DNA from: CAYRZF01 sp964428805
Lineage (GTDB): Bacteria; Methylomirabilota; Methylomirabilia; Rokubacteriales; CSP1-6
DNA: 44,983 bases
Reading direction: 5' to 3'
Assembly: GCA_964428805.1 (NCBI GenBank)
Contig: CAYRZF010000007.1
Coordinates: 1 to 44,983, forward strand
This document shows, one piece after another, positions 23,829 through 31,318 of this stretch. Numbering within the stretch: position 1 is the stretch's first letter; each line of letters opens with the position of its first letter. The notes under the pieces are model-generated. The model was not told the origin of the DNA, searched no databases, and was given only the letters and a program-made list of their open reading frames with translations. Both the position numbers and the translations under genes were made by a program.

Positions 23829-24509
23829 ATGAGTCCCCGCGCGCCGGAGACTACCGCTTCCGTCCAGGATTATCTGGCGGCGATCTATGACCTGTCAGGC
23901 AGCGGCAAGCCGGTCATCGGGGCGCGGCTCGCCAAGCACATGAAGTTCTCCCCTCCCGCCGTGACCGAGGCTCTCCAGCGGATGGCCCGCGTGGGCTATA
24001 TCAAGTTCGGCGCGGGGAAAGAAATCTCCCTCACCCAGAAGGGGAAGGCGCTGGCGGAGGTGATGGCCCGGCGCCACCGGCTCCTCGAGCGGTGGCTGAC
24101 GGACATCCTCGGGCTCGACTGGACCGAGGCGCACGAGGAGGCCCACCGTCTGGAGCACGCGCTCTCTCCGAAGGTGGAGGACCGGCTCGCCGCCATCCTG
24201 GGGATGCCGAGCACCTGTCCCCATGGCAACCCCATTCCCGGGATGGCCCGGAAGTCATCCACGCATCCCTTCCCGCTTGATCAGGCCAAGGAAGGGACCA
24301 CCGTCGTCGTGGAGCGGATCACGGAGGAAGCGGAGGCGGACCGGAAGCTCCTCGAACACCTGTGGCAGAACGGCGTCAGGCCCGGCATGAAGCTCAAGAT
24401 TCAGGAAGTCGCCCCGTGGGCGGGAACGATCACGACGACGAGCGACGGCAAGACGATCGTGCTGGGGTTGGCGGCGGCGGGAAAGATCTGGGTCTTTCAA
24501 CCGAAGTAG
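23829..24509 (+). CDS. DtxR/MntR-family metal-dependent repressor
   Basis: Metal-sensing dimeric repressor of 226 aa: N-terminal winged helix (DYLAAIYDLS, then LAKHMKFSPPAVTEALQRMA), dimerisation/metal domain (RRHRLLERWLTDILGLDW, EAHEEAHRLEHALS, CPHGNPIP), and a C-terminal SH3/FeoA-like domain (about 150-226). Asp14 matches the Mn-selective Asp8 of MntR, while the position that is Cys102 in DtxR and Glu99 in MntR is His106, next to Glu109 and His110. Cation choice is therefore unclear. Divergent location from fbpABC makes iron-uptake control the simplest role. ATG 23829 is chosen over an in-frame start at 23721, which would lie upstream of the promoter. Confidence 0.9.
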   Translation: MSPRAPETTASVQDYLAAIYDLSGSGKPVIGARLAKHMKFSPPAVTEALQRMARVGYIKFGAGKEISLTQKGKALAEVMARRHRLLERWLTDILGLDWTEAHEEAHRLEHALSPKVEDRLAAILGMPSTCPHGNPIPGMARKSSTHPFPLDQAKEGTTVVVERITEEAEADRKLLEHLWQNGVRPGMKLKIQEVAPWAGTITTTSDGKTIVLGLAAAGKIWVFQPK

Positions 24510-24531
24510 CGTTGAGCGCCCGGGGTCCGGG

Positions 24532-25467
24532 CTACCGCCCCCGGCTGGCCAACCGGCTTTTGGCCTCCTGGATCATCCGAACGGCCTTGTCGCGATCATC
24601 TCCGCTCGGCACGAGAGCCACGAACTTTTCCCAGGCCTGGATCGCCCCCTTGTAGTCCTGCTTCACCTCGTAGAGGACCCGCGCCTTGTCCCAGTAGGCG
24701 TGGGCATAGCTGGGATCGAGGGCGATCGCCTTGTCAAACGCCTCCAGCGCGTTATCGTCATGGCCGGCGATTGACAGAATCACTCCCAGGTGGGTGATGG
24801 CCTCGACGTTCTTCGGATCGCGCTTGAGCACGGCCTGATACGCGGCGATAGCCTGCTGGTAGCTTCCGGCGTCCAGGGCCTGGTGCGCCGCCTGGAGCAT
24901 GCCGCGGAGCATTTCCGGAGGAATCGGGCGCGAGGGATCTGGCAGCAGCGTCGTCCCCGGTGCCTGGGGAGGCTCGGTCGGCACAGGGAGGCGGCTTCCC
25001 TCGGGGATCATGGTACGGTCGGGCTCCGTATAACGCGCAACCCCCAACCCGAGTGTCAGGCCGAAGAGCATGAGGACGACGGCGCCGACGATCAGGGCCA
25101 CCGGGCGCCGGGTCCAGCCTCGCGCCCGCTCGGCGGCCGGTTCACGTTTCGCTTCCCGCGGCTCGGCTTTCGCTCGTGGGGGCGGGAGAGCGTCAAGCTC
25201 CGTCAGGATCTGGGCTGCCCGCGCCTCGTACCGTGAGCTGACCTCGGCGTAATCGTCCGGGGAGAGATGCCCCGCTTGATAGTCGAACTCCAACTCCTTC
25301 AGCGCCCGGTAGAGGGCGGTTTTCTCCTCGTTGAGCTCGTCGCGCCGGTCCTGGGGAATCGGAAGGATCCCGGACGGTGTCGGGCCGCTCCGGAGCAGAG
25401 GCCAGAGGATGAAGGCCAGCGCCGGCAGCGCGATCACCAGGATGGCAACGATGCCCGCGAGCGTCAC
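24532..25467 (-). CDS. ccmI: cytochrome c maturation protein CcmI/CycH (TPR)
   Basis: Apocytochrome chaperone, 311 aa. N-terminal helix (about 3-25) and a second helix (about 120-145) with a cytoplasmic loop carrying the CcmI-type EEKTALYRALKELEFDYQAG; the periplasmic C-terminal part holds TPR units (SYQQAIAAYQAVLKRDPKN, NALEAFDKAIALDPSY, GAIQAWEKFVAL). Last gene of the ccm run; GTG 25467 overlaps the ccmH TGA (GTGA). It converges with the metal regulator; GCCCGG-GGT-CCGGGC (24518-24532) between them forms a hairpin with no T-run. Confidence 0.88.
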   Translation of the reverse strand: MTLAGIVAILVIALPALAFILWPLLRSGPTPSGILPIPQDRRDELNEEKTALYRALKELEFDYQAGHLSPDDYAEVSSRYEARAAQILTELDALPPPRAKAEPREAKREPAAERARGWTRRPVALIVGAVVLMLFGLTLGLGVARYTEPDRTMIPEGSRLPVPTEPPQAPGTTLLPDPSRPIPPEMLRGMLQAAHQALDAGSYQQAIAAYQAVLKRDPKNVEAITHLGVILSIAGHDDNALEAFDKAIALDPSYAHAYWDKARVLYEVKQDYKGAIQAWEKFVALVPSGDDRDKAVRMIQEAKSRLASRGR

Positions 25468-25922
25468 GGTTCCAATTCCGCCATCTCGCGACGGATTCGT
25501 TCCCGCGTCGCGGGGTCAATCGTTTCCGCCACGGGCTGAGCCGCCGCGCGCCGGCTCCACCTCCGGGCCATGAGCGTGATGGCGACGAGGCCGACCGCGA
25601 TCCCCGCGAACGGGAGGACCCAGACCAGGAGGTTGAACCCCCGGGGGCGCGGCGAGAGCAGGATCCACTCGCCGTACTTGTCCACGAAGTAGACGATCAC
25701 CTGCTCGGGTGTCTCACCGGCCTTGAGGCGCTCGCGGATGATGCCGCGCATCTGATTGGCCATCTCCGAGGGGGAATCGGCGATGGAGAGGTTCTGGCAG
25801 ACCACGCAGCGAAGCTGGGCGGCGATCTGGCGGACGGTGTCCTCGTTCACCGAGCCCGGCGGGGGCGCCGCCCACGCGAGGAACGGCAGGAGGAGGATCG
25901 GCAGGAGCGCCGCCTGTTTCAT
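25464..25922 (-). CDS. ccmH: cytochrome c maturation thiol oxidoreductase CcmH/CcmL
   Basis: Membrane-anchored periplasmic thioredox protein, 152 aa, that keeps the apocytochrome CxxCH reduced. Signal peptide (ALLPILLLPFLAWA), the family motif LRCVVCQNLSIADS with Cys39 and Cys42, and a C-terminal transmembrane segment (FNLLVWVLPFAGIAVGLVAI). ATG overlaps the ccmG TGA on one side and its own TGA overlaps the ccmI GTG. Length and architecture are typical of the stand-alone CcmH domain. Confidence 0.95.
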   Translation of the reverse strand: MKQAALLPILLLPFLAWAAPPPGSVNEDTVRQIAAQLRCVVCQNLSIADSPSEMANQMRGIIRERLKAGETPEQVIVYFVDKYGEWILLSPRPRGFNLLVWVLPFAGIAVGLVAITLMARRWSRRAAAQPVAETIDPATRERIRREMAELEP

Positions 25923-26497
25923 CCGCCGTCCCTCAGAAGGCGCTCGACTTCCCGGGTGAAGACCTCCTCGGTGACAGCCCCCACGTGCTTCTTCCTGATC
26001 CGGCCGGTCTTGTCGATGAAGAAGGTCTCCGGCACTCCATAGACCCCGTAGTCCACCGAGATCTTGCCGGTCGGATCCGGGCCGTTGGGGAACGAGAGGG
26101 CGAATTGCTTGAGAAACTTTCTCGCCGCCTCCTCAGTGTCCTGGATGTCCACCCCGAGCACGACAACCCCTCGCTCCTTGTAAGCGCGCCATCCCCGCTC
26201 CAGGACCGGCGCCTCCTCGTAACAGGCCGGGTAGCACCAGGAGGCCCAGAAGTTCAGCACCACCACCTTGCCCCTGAGATCGAGGAGGCTGAGGCGTCCG
26301 CCGTCGAAAAGGGTCACGGAAAAGGGGGCGGCGGGCCTTCCCACGAGCGGGGAAGGGATCGCGCGCGGATCTGTCCTGAAGCCGTAGGCGAGCAGGACCA
26401 GGAGCGGAACGACCGAGAGGGGGATCGCCCACTTGCCCCAGCGCCAGAGCCGGGATTCCGCTGCCGGTGGCGCAGCGCCAACCGCCTGGGAGTTCAT
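25919..26497 (-). CDS. ccmG: thioredoxin-like CcmG/DsbE with a CxxxC site
   Basis: Periplasmic thioredoxin-fold reductant for cytochrome c assembly, 192 aa, anchored by one N-terminal helix (about 22-40). The fold motifs are FSVTLFDGG, VVLNFWASWC, GVDIQD and the cis-Pro loop YGVPETFFIDKTG. The active site reads W-C88-Y-P-A-C92, three residues between the cysteines instead of the usual two (WCxxC). The bases give tgg tgc tac ccg gcc tgt without ambiguity. Overlaps ccmF (ATGA) and ccmH. Function in the pathway is expected; redox potential may differ. Confidence 0.93.
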   Translation of the reverse strand: MNSQAVGAAPPAAESRLWRWGKWAIPLSVVPLLVLLAYGFRTDPRAIPSPLVGRPAAPFSVTLFDGGRLSLLDLRGKVVVLNFWASWCYPACYEEAPVLERGWRAYKERGVVVLGVDIQDTEEAARKFLKQFALSFPNGPDPTGKISVDYGVYGVPETFFIDKTGRIRKKHVGAVTEEVFTREVERLLRDGG

Positions 26498-28437
26498 GCC
26501 CTCTTCCGGTCGGGGAGGATGGCCAGGGCGGAGCCGAGGGTCAGGATGAGCCCGCCGAGCCAGATCAGGGTCACCATCCGGTTGACCTGGACCTTGATCG
26601 TCGCCTGGCTGCCGTCGCGGGCAAAGTCGCCCAGCACCAGGTAGAGATCTTCCCGGAGGCCCATCAGATAGTCCACGTAGGCGATGGGAGTTTGCTCCTG
26701 GGGGTAGAACTTCTTCGCGGGATACATCACCGCCAGCGGGTGGCCGTTATTGGCGACGCTGAACGTCCCGGTCACCTTGAAGTGGTTGGACTCCTCCGAG
26801 GCGGCGAGCCCGTCGAAGCGTACGCGATAGCCGGCGATCTCGAAGGCCTCGCCCCGGTTGAGCGTGGTCTCGCTCTGGACACTCCAGGCGTTCGAGCCCA
26901 GGACCCCGAGCGCGATCACGAGGATGCCCAGGTGGACGACGAAGCCGCCGTAGCGCCGGTTCTGCCGGGTCAGCAGATTACCCATGGCAGGCAGCAGTCG
27001 TTCTCCGTTGCGAAGCTTTGACCGCGTCGCCCGATAGAAGTCCAGGATGATCGTGGAGGCCACGAAGACCACGAGGCCGAAACAGGTGAGCGCCAGCGTG
27101 TTCGCCACCCCAAGGAGCCGGAAGAGGGCCGCCGCCGCGACGCCCATCGCCACCGGATAGAGAAAATTCCGGCGAAGGTTCTCCGGCGAGGCGCGGCGCC
27201 AGGCGATCAGCGGCCCAACGCCCATCAGGAAGATCAGGGCGAGGAAGATGGGGATGTTGACCAGGTTGAAGAAGGGCGCCCCCACGCTGACCTTGACCCC
27301 GCGGACAGCCTCGGAGAGGAGCGGGAACACCGTGCCGAAGAACACCGTGAACGCCGCCGCGACCAGAAAGAGGTTGTTGAGGAGGAAGGCCGATTCCCGC
27401 GAGAGGATCGAGTCCAGCTCACCCTGCGCCTTCAGCCTGTGACCCCTGGCGGCAACCAGTCCGAAGGCCCCTAGCAGCACGAGGGCGATGAAGCCCAGGA
27501 AGAAGGCGCCGATGGAGCCCTGGGTGAACGAATGGACCGAGGAGAGAATCCCTGAGCGGGTGAGGAAGGTGCCAAAGATCGTCAGCCCGAACGTGAGGAT
27601 GATCAGCGTCAGGTTCCACAGCTTCAGGATGCGCCGGCGCTCCTGAATCATCACCGAGTGGAGGAAGGCGGTGGCCGTGAGCCACGGCATGAACGCCGCG
27701 TTCTCCACCGGGTCCCAGGCCCAATAGCCGCCCCAGCCGAGGACGTGGTAGCTCCACCACCCTCCGATCAAGAGCCCCAGGGAGAGGAAGTACCACGCCA
27801 CGATCGTCCAGCGCCGGGTGGTCGTAATCCACTCGTCGCCGATCTTCCCCGTGATGAGCGCGGCCATGGCGAAGGCGAACGGAACCGTGAAGCCGGTGAA
27901 GCCCAGGTAGAGGGCCACCGGGTGGGTGATCATTCCGGTGTCCTCCAAAAGCGGGTTGAGGCCCCGGCCGTCGGGTGGGATCGGGGTGAGCCGTTGAAAC
28001 GGCGGCGCGGGCACCGTCATTACGAGGAGGAAGAAGGCGAGAATTCCCAGCATGACCGAGAGGACCCAGGGGTAGAACTCGGCCTGCCGGGAGCGATAGC
28101 GGAGGATGACCAGGAGCGTGTAGATCGAGAGCATCCACGACCAGAGGATGATGGACCCTTCGAGGGCGCCCCAGAGCGCGGTGATCCGGTAGTAGAACGG
28201 GGTGCCTCGGTTCGTGTTCGTCGCCACGTAGCGGACGGAGAAATCGAAGGTCAGGAAGGCGTAGACGAGGAGGAGCATGGCCGCGGCAATCAGGACGAAG
28301 GTCCCCAGGGCCGCGTGCTGGGAGGACTGGATCAGGGCGGGGCGGCCGGTCTTCGTTCCGACGGCGGCCGCCACGCTCCCGTACAGCGCGAGCCCCAGGG
28401 CCACCGCCGTCATCGCGTAGCCGATCTCGGGTATCAT
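26494..28437 (-). CDS. ccmF: haem lyase CcmF
   Basis: Large polytopic haem-handling protein, 647 aa, that attaches haem to apocytochrome c. About 13-15 hydrophobic segments; the tryptophan-rich WWD-type motif GWGGYWAWDPVENAAFMPW, the conserved FLTRSGILSSVHSF segment, and a C-terminal periplasmic domain (from about 535). It lies 7 bases after ccmE and overlaps ccmG by four bases. Canonical position and size. Confidence 0.97.
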   Translation of the reverse strand: MIPEIGYAMTAVALGLALYGSVAAAVGTKTGRPALIQSSQHAALGTFVLIAAAMLLLVYAFLTFDFSVRYVATNTNRGTPFYYRITALWGALEGSIILWSWMLSIYTLLVILRYRSRQAEFYPWVLSVMLGILAFFLLVMTVPAPPFQRLTPIPPDGRGLNPLLEDTGMITHPVALYLGFTGFTVPFAFAMAALITGKIGDEWITTTRRWTIVAWYFLSLGLLIGGWWSYHVLGWGGYWAWDPVENAAFMPWLTATAFLHSVMIQERRRILKLWNLTLIILTFGLTIFGTFLTRSGILSSVHSFTQGSIGAFFLGFIALVLLGAFGLVAARGHRLKAQGELDSILSRESAFLLNNLFLVAAAFTVFFGTVFPLLSEAVRGVKVSVGAPFFNLVNIPIFLALIFLMGVGPLIAWRRASPENLRRNFLYPVAMGVAAAALFRLLGVANTLALTCFGLVVFVASTIILDFYRATRSKLRNGERLLPAMGNLLTRQNRRYGGFVVHLGILVIALGVLGSNAWSVQSETTLNRGEAFEIAGYRVRFDGLAASEESNHFKVTGTFSVANNGHPLAVMYPAKKFYPQEQTPIAYVDYLMGLREDLYLVLGDFARDGSQATIKVQVNRMVTLIWLGGLILTLGSALAILPDRKRA

Positions 28438-28444
28438 CGGATCC

Positions 28445-28897
28445 TCATCGCCCGTCCGTGGTCTGGCCCGTCAGGGTCTTGAGCAGCTCCTTGTAGCCGG
28501 CCTGTGACTGGTCCCCGTGGGGCGCCTTGTACTCCTCGGAGTGCTTGGCCAGGATGAGCGAGGCTTTGAAGTAGCCCTCGCGGGTCCACGTTCCTTCCAC
28601 GACGGCGCCACGCCCCTCGGCGAAGAGGTCCGGTGGGGTCCCCTTGTGCTTCACCGGGACCGACGTCTTACCGTCGGAAAGGGTGAACGAGAGATCGAGG
28701 CTTCTGGGTTCCCACTTGAGAGAGCCCGGCGCCACCATCCCGCCCAGCCGATACGCCTTGCCGGGGACCGGTTGGGCCTGGAGCTCGCTGGGTGTGACGA
28801 AATACACCACCGACTGGCTGATCCCCGCGTAGATCATGTAGATCAGGGCCGCGACGATCACGCCACCTCCGAGGAGGAACTTCCCCCTGCGTCTCAT
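28445..28897 (-). CDS. ccmE: haem chaperone CcmE
   Basis: Periplasmic haem chaperone, 150 aa: one N-terminal anchor helix (about 7-24), an OB-type beta barrel (YRLGGMVAPGS, FTLSDGKTSVPV, GTWTREGYFKASLILAK) and the covalent haem ligand His119 in AKHSEEYKAP. Starts inside the ccmD stop codon (ATGA overlap). Confidence 0.96.
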   Translation of the reverse strand: MRRRGKFLLGGGVIVAALIYMIYAGISQSVVYFVTPSELQAQPVPGKAYRLGGMVAPGSLKWEPRSLDLSFTLSDGKTSVPVKHKGTPPDLFAEGRGAVVEGTWTREGYFKASLILAKHSEEYKAPHGDQSQAGYKELLKTLTGQTTDGR

Positions 28898-29031
28898 GCT
28901 CGCTTGGCCTCCCGGCGCGCCTTCAGCCCCGCCAGCTCGGCTTCGCGGCGGATCAGGTGCCGCCAGTAACCGAAGAGGACTACGGCGGCGATCCCATACG
29001 CGGCGAAGACGAACCCCCAGTGGTCAGGCAT
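28894..29031 (-). CDS. ccmD: small membrane protein CcmD
   Basis: Only 45 residues: MPDHWGFVFAAYGIAAVVLF continues GYWRHLIRREAEL and ends in a basic tail. A single hydrophobic helix followed by a Arg/Lys/Glu-rich cytoplasmic tail, and its place between ccmC and ccmE, are the CcmD hallmarks; it stabilises holo-CcmE with the CcmABC complex. ATG overlaps the ccmC end by 8 bases and the TGA overlaps ccmE. Confidence 0.93.
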   Translation of the reverse strand: MPDHWGFVFAAYGIAAVVLFGYWRHLIRREAELAGLKARREAKRA

Positions 29032-29671
29032 GGACCTCTTCCTCCAGCCGTCTGAGGGTCAGCCGCTTCGAGAGAAAGTAGAGGAAGATGAGGAGAAACG
29101 CAATCCAGTTGACGAAGAGCGCCAGGGCCATGGCGGGCGAGATGGGCGCCCGCTCGGGCCCGAGGATCGTGGGGGGCTGGTGGAGGGTCCGCCACCAGAG
29201 GACGGAGAAGTGAACGATCGGGATGTTGACGGCCCCGACGATCCCCACCACGGCCGCGTATTTGGCCCCGCGCTCCCGATCCTCAACCATGCCACGCAGC
29301 AGGAGGTAGCCGACGTAGATCATGAACAGGATCGCGGTGGACGTCAGACGCGCGTCCCACGTCCACCAGGTTCCCCAGGTCGGCTTCCCCCAGATCGAGC
29401 CGGAGACGAGAGTTAGACCGGTGAAGATGACACCAAGCTCTGCGCTGGCGTGAGAGAGGCGGTCCCACTCGGTGCGTCGGGTGAGGAGGAACCCCACGCT
29501 CGCCACCAGCACCAGCGCGAAGGCCAGATAAGCCGTGAGGATCGAGGGGACGTGGATGTACATGATGCGCTGGACGTTGCCCTGGACGGCATCTTTGGGC
29601 GCGTAGCCCAACCCGAGGACGAGCCCCGCCGCCAGAGCCAGCGCCGCCAGCCAGCCTACCCAACGCCCCAC
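29024..29671 (-). CDS. ccmC: haem transporter/handling protein CcmC
   Basis: Six-helix membrane protein, 215 aa, that loads haem onto CcmE. The WWD motif WGKPTWGTWWTWDARLTS and flanking conserved histidines (YIHVPS, IVHFSVLWWRTLHQ) are present. GTG 29671 is chosen because GGGAGG sits 8 nt upstream. That site lies in the 8-bp duplication at the edge of a 125-bp inserted element which separates the gene from ccmB. Confidence 0.95.
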   Translation of the reverse strand: MGRWVGWLAALALAAGLVLGLGYAPKDAVQGNVQRIMYIHVPSILTAYLAFALVLVASVGFLLTRRTEWDRLSHASAELGVIFTGLTLVSGSIWGKPTWGTWWTWDARLTSTAILFMIYVGYLLLRGMVEDRERGAKYAAVVGIVGAVNIPIVHFSVLWWRTLHQPPTILGPERAPISPAMALALFVNWIAFLLIFLYFLSKRLTLRRLEEEVHA

Positions 29672-29676
29672 GCTTC

Positions 29677-29817
29677 AGGCCTCCCGCGCCGTGTCGAGAA
29701 CCGAGCAGCCCAAGGCCCGAGGGAGGAGCCGACCGGAGCGTACGCGCTTGTACGTGAGGATCGGCGACGATTGAGAACGCCGGGATGCGAGGGTTATCGG
29801 CACGGCGTTAGGCCTCC
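29677..29817. mobile_element. 125-bp MITE-like element with 8-bp target-site duplication
   Basis: AGGCCTCC at 29677-29684 and 29810-29817 flanks a 125-base insert. Inside are imperfect terminal inverted repeats: CGCCGTGTCGAGAACC (29687-29702) against GGTTATCGGCACGGCG (29792-29807), 14 of 16 paired. The central hairpin CGTAC (29739-29743)/GTACG (29750-29754) has the same midpoint as the ends, as do GCCGA (29728-29732)/TCGGC (29761-29765) and CCC (29709-29711)/GGG (29782-29784). It encodes nothing. Removing insert plus one repeat joins ccmB and ccmC with three bases between them. Confidence 0.8.
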
Positions 29818-30485
29818 AGGATGAATTCGAACGTGAGGAGCCCTACCACCAGATACACCAGGTCGGCGGCGGCAAGAAGCTTGAGCCAGTGCCCCACCTC
29901 CGCCAGGGCCACACCATTGAGCACCGCTTCCGTCGCCTTCACGGTTCCGAGCAACACCGGCACCTGGACCGGCAGGAGCAGGACGGGAAAGAGCAGCTCG
30001 CGCGCCCTGAGCTGGCTGGTCATGGCCCCGAAGAGCGTTCCCACGGCGGCAAGGCCCACCGTTCCCAGGAAAATAACCACCGACAGGGCCGGCAGGGAGG
30101 CCCAGAGGTCAATGTTGTAGAAGATCCCGAAGAGGGCGAGCAACACGACCTCGACCGCCGCCATGAGGAGAAGATTTCCCGCCAGCTTGCCGAGGTAGAT
30201 GGCCCCCTTGTCGCCGGGGGTCAGGACGAGCCCCTCCCAGCAGTCGTTCTCCCGCTCCGCGACAAACGTCCGGCCCAACCCCAGGAGCCCGGCCAGGACG
30301 AACCCCAGCCAGAGCAGACCGGGAAGGGCCCCGGCGAGCCGTTCGCGGTCGGGGCCGAGGGCGAACTCAAAGAGGAAGAGCAGCAGCAGGGCGAAGAAGA
30401 GGAGGGCGTTCAGGCTCTCCTTGCTCCGCCGCTCGGTCAGGAGATCCTTCCAGAGGATGATCCAGGCTCGCCGCGCGAACGTCAT
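29808..30485 (-). CDS. ccmB: haem ABC transporter permease CcmB
   Basis: Six-helix permease, 225 aa, partner of CcmA in releasing holo-CcmE from CcmC. The start WIILWKDLLTERRSKESLN, the FVAERENDCWEGLVLTPGDK loop and the final helix are family features. ATG overlaps the ccmA TGA. Its present TAA stop is supplied by the last two bases of the inserted element; the rebuilt ancestral stop would be TGA at the same codon, so the protein is unchanged. Confidence 0.95.
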   Translation of the reverse strand: MTFARRAWIILWKDLLTERRSKESLNALLFFALLLLFLFEFALGPDRERLAGALPGLLWLGFVLAGLLGLGRTFVAERENDCWEGLVLTPGDKGAIYLGKLAGNLLLMAAVEVVLLALFGIFYNIDLWASLPALSVVIFLGTVGLAAVGTLFGAMTSQLRARELLFPVLLLPVQVPVLLGTVKATEAVLNGVALAEVGHWLKLLAAADLVYLVVGLLTFEFILEA

Positions 30486-31222
30486 GCGCCGTCCTCGGTC
30501 GAAAGGGCGTAGAGCCGGTGGAGTTCCTCCAGGTCAAGAGAGGCGCGCGGACGATCCAGGACGATCCTGCCGCCGGACAAGATTGCCACCCGATCCGCGA
30601 TGGAAAGTCCGCGACCGAAGCTGTGCGTGGCCATGAGCACGGTGCCGCCTTTTCCCTTGAAGGCCAGGAGGGCCTCCTCGAGCCACTTCTTGCCCTGCTG
30701 GTCGAGCCCGGCGAAGGGCTCGTCGAGGAGTAAGAGGCGCGGAGCGCCTAGGAGGGTTCGTGCCAGGGCCAGACGCCGCTTCATCCCGCTGGAGAAGGTT
30801 CGGGCCCGCTCCCCGGCCACGGGTTCCAGCTCCACCGCCGCCAGGGCCTGCCGGAGGGCGCCGCCGTCGGCGGGTAGTCCCGCCATCGTGGCCCAGAAGC
30901 GGAGGTTCTCTTCGGCGGTGAGGTCCTCGTAGACGTAGCTGCCGTGGGCCAGGAAGCCCACCCGCTGCCGGATCGGTTCCACCTCTGTCAACAGATCGAA
31001 CCCCGCGACGCGGCCACGTCCCGACGACGGTTTGATGAGGGTGGCCAGAATCTTCAGGAGCGTCGTCTTTCCCGACCCGTTCGGCCCCAGGAGCGTCAGC
31101 ACCTCGCCCGTGGCCAGGGAGAGGTCCACGTGGTTCAGGATGACATTCGCCCCGAATGCCTTCCGTACCCCCTGGATGTCGATGGCCCGCTGGTTCGCGG
31201 ACGAGGAAGGATCCTGGGTCAT
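30482..31222 (-). CDS. ccmA: haem ABC transporter ATPase CcmA
   Basis: ATPase of the CcmAB complex, 246 aa. Walker A GPNGSGKTTLL, signature FSSGMKRRLALARTL, Walker B LLLLDEPFAGLD, switch His in MATHSFGRG. First gene of ccmABCDEFGHI. ATG 31222 follows AAGGA by 6 nt; longer in-frame extensions would run into the REP-like repeat (31259-31318) and are rejected. Confidence 0.95.
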   Translation of the reverse strand: MTQDPSSSANQRAIDIQGVRKAFGANVILNHVDLSLATGEVLTLLGPNGSGKTTLLKILATLIKPSSGRGRVAGFDLLTEVEPIRQRVGFLAHGSYVYEDLTAEENLRFWATMAGLPADGGALRQALAAVELEPVAGERARTFSSGMKRRLALARTLLGAPRLLLLDEPFAGLDQQGKKWLEEALLAFKGKGGTVLMATHSFGRGLSIADRVAILSGGRIVLDRPRASLDLEELHRLYALSTEDGA

Positions 31223-31258
31223 TCGGATTCCTTCTGGGCTCTCCGGTCCACGGTAATT

Positions 31259-31318
31259 GGCGCAAGCGCGAGCGGAGCGAGCCTCCCCTGCGGGCACCCG
31301 CCCCTTGCGGGCGGGTCG
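31259..31318 (-). repeat. REP-like GC-rich repeat, copy B
   Basis: Read on the - strand it begins directly after the htpX TGA and matches copy A (10788-10867): first 26 bases identical, ACCCGCCC/GGGCGGGT hairpin included, and the shared end GCTCGCGCTTGCGCC. It lacks the 21-base second hairpin of copy A. It occupies most of the htpX-ccmA gap and keeps the same orientation to its upstream gene as copy A. Confidence 0.75.

Noticed and set aside
24518..24532. GCCCGG-GGT-CCGGGC between convergent genes as a terminator
   Set aside because: Short stem without a T-run on either strand and overlapping the ccmI stop; not listed as a separate terminator.
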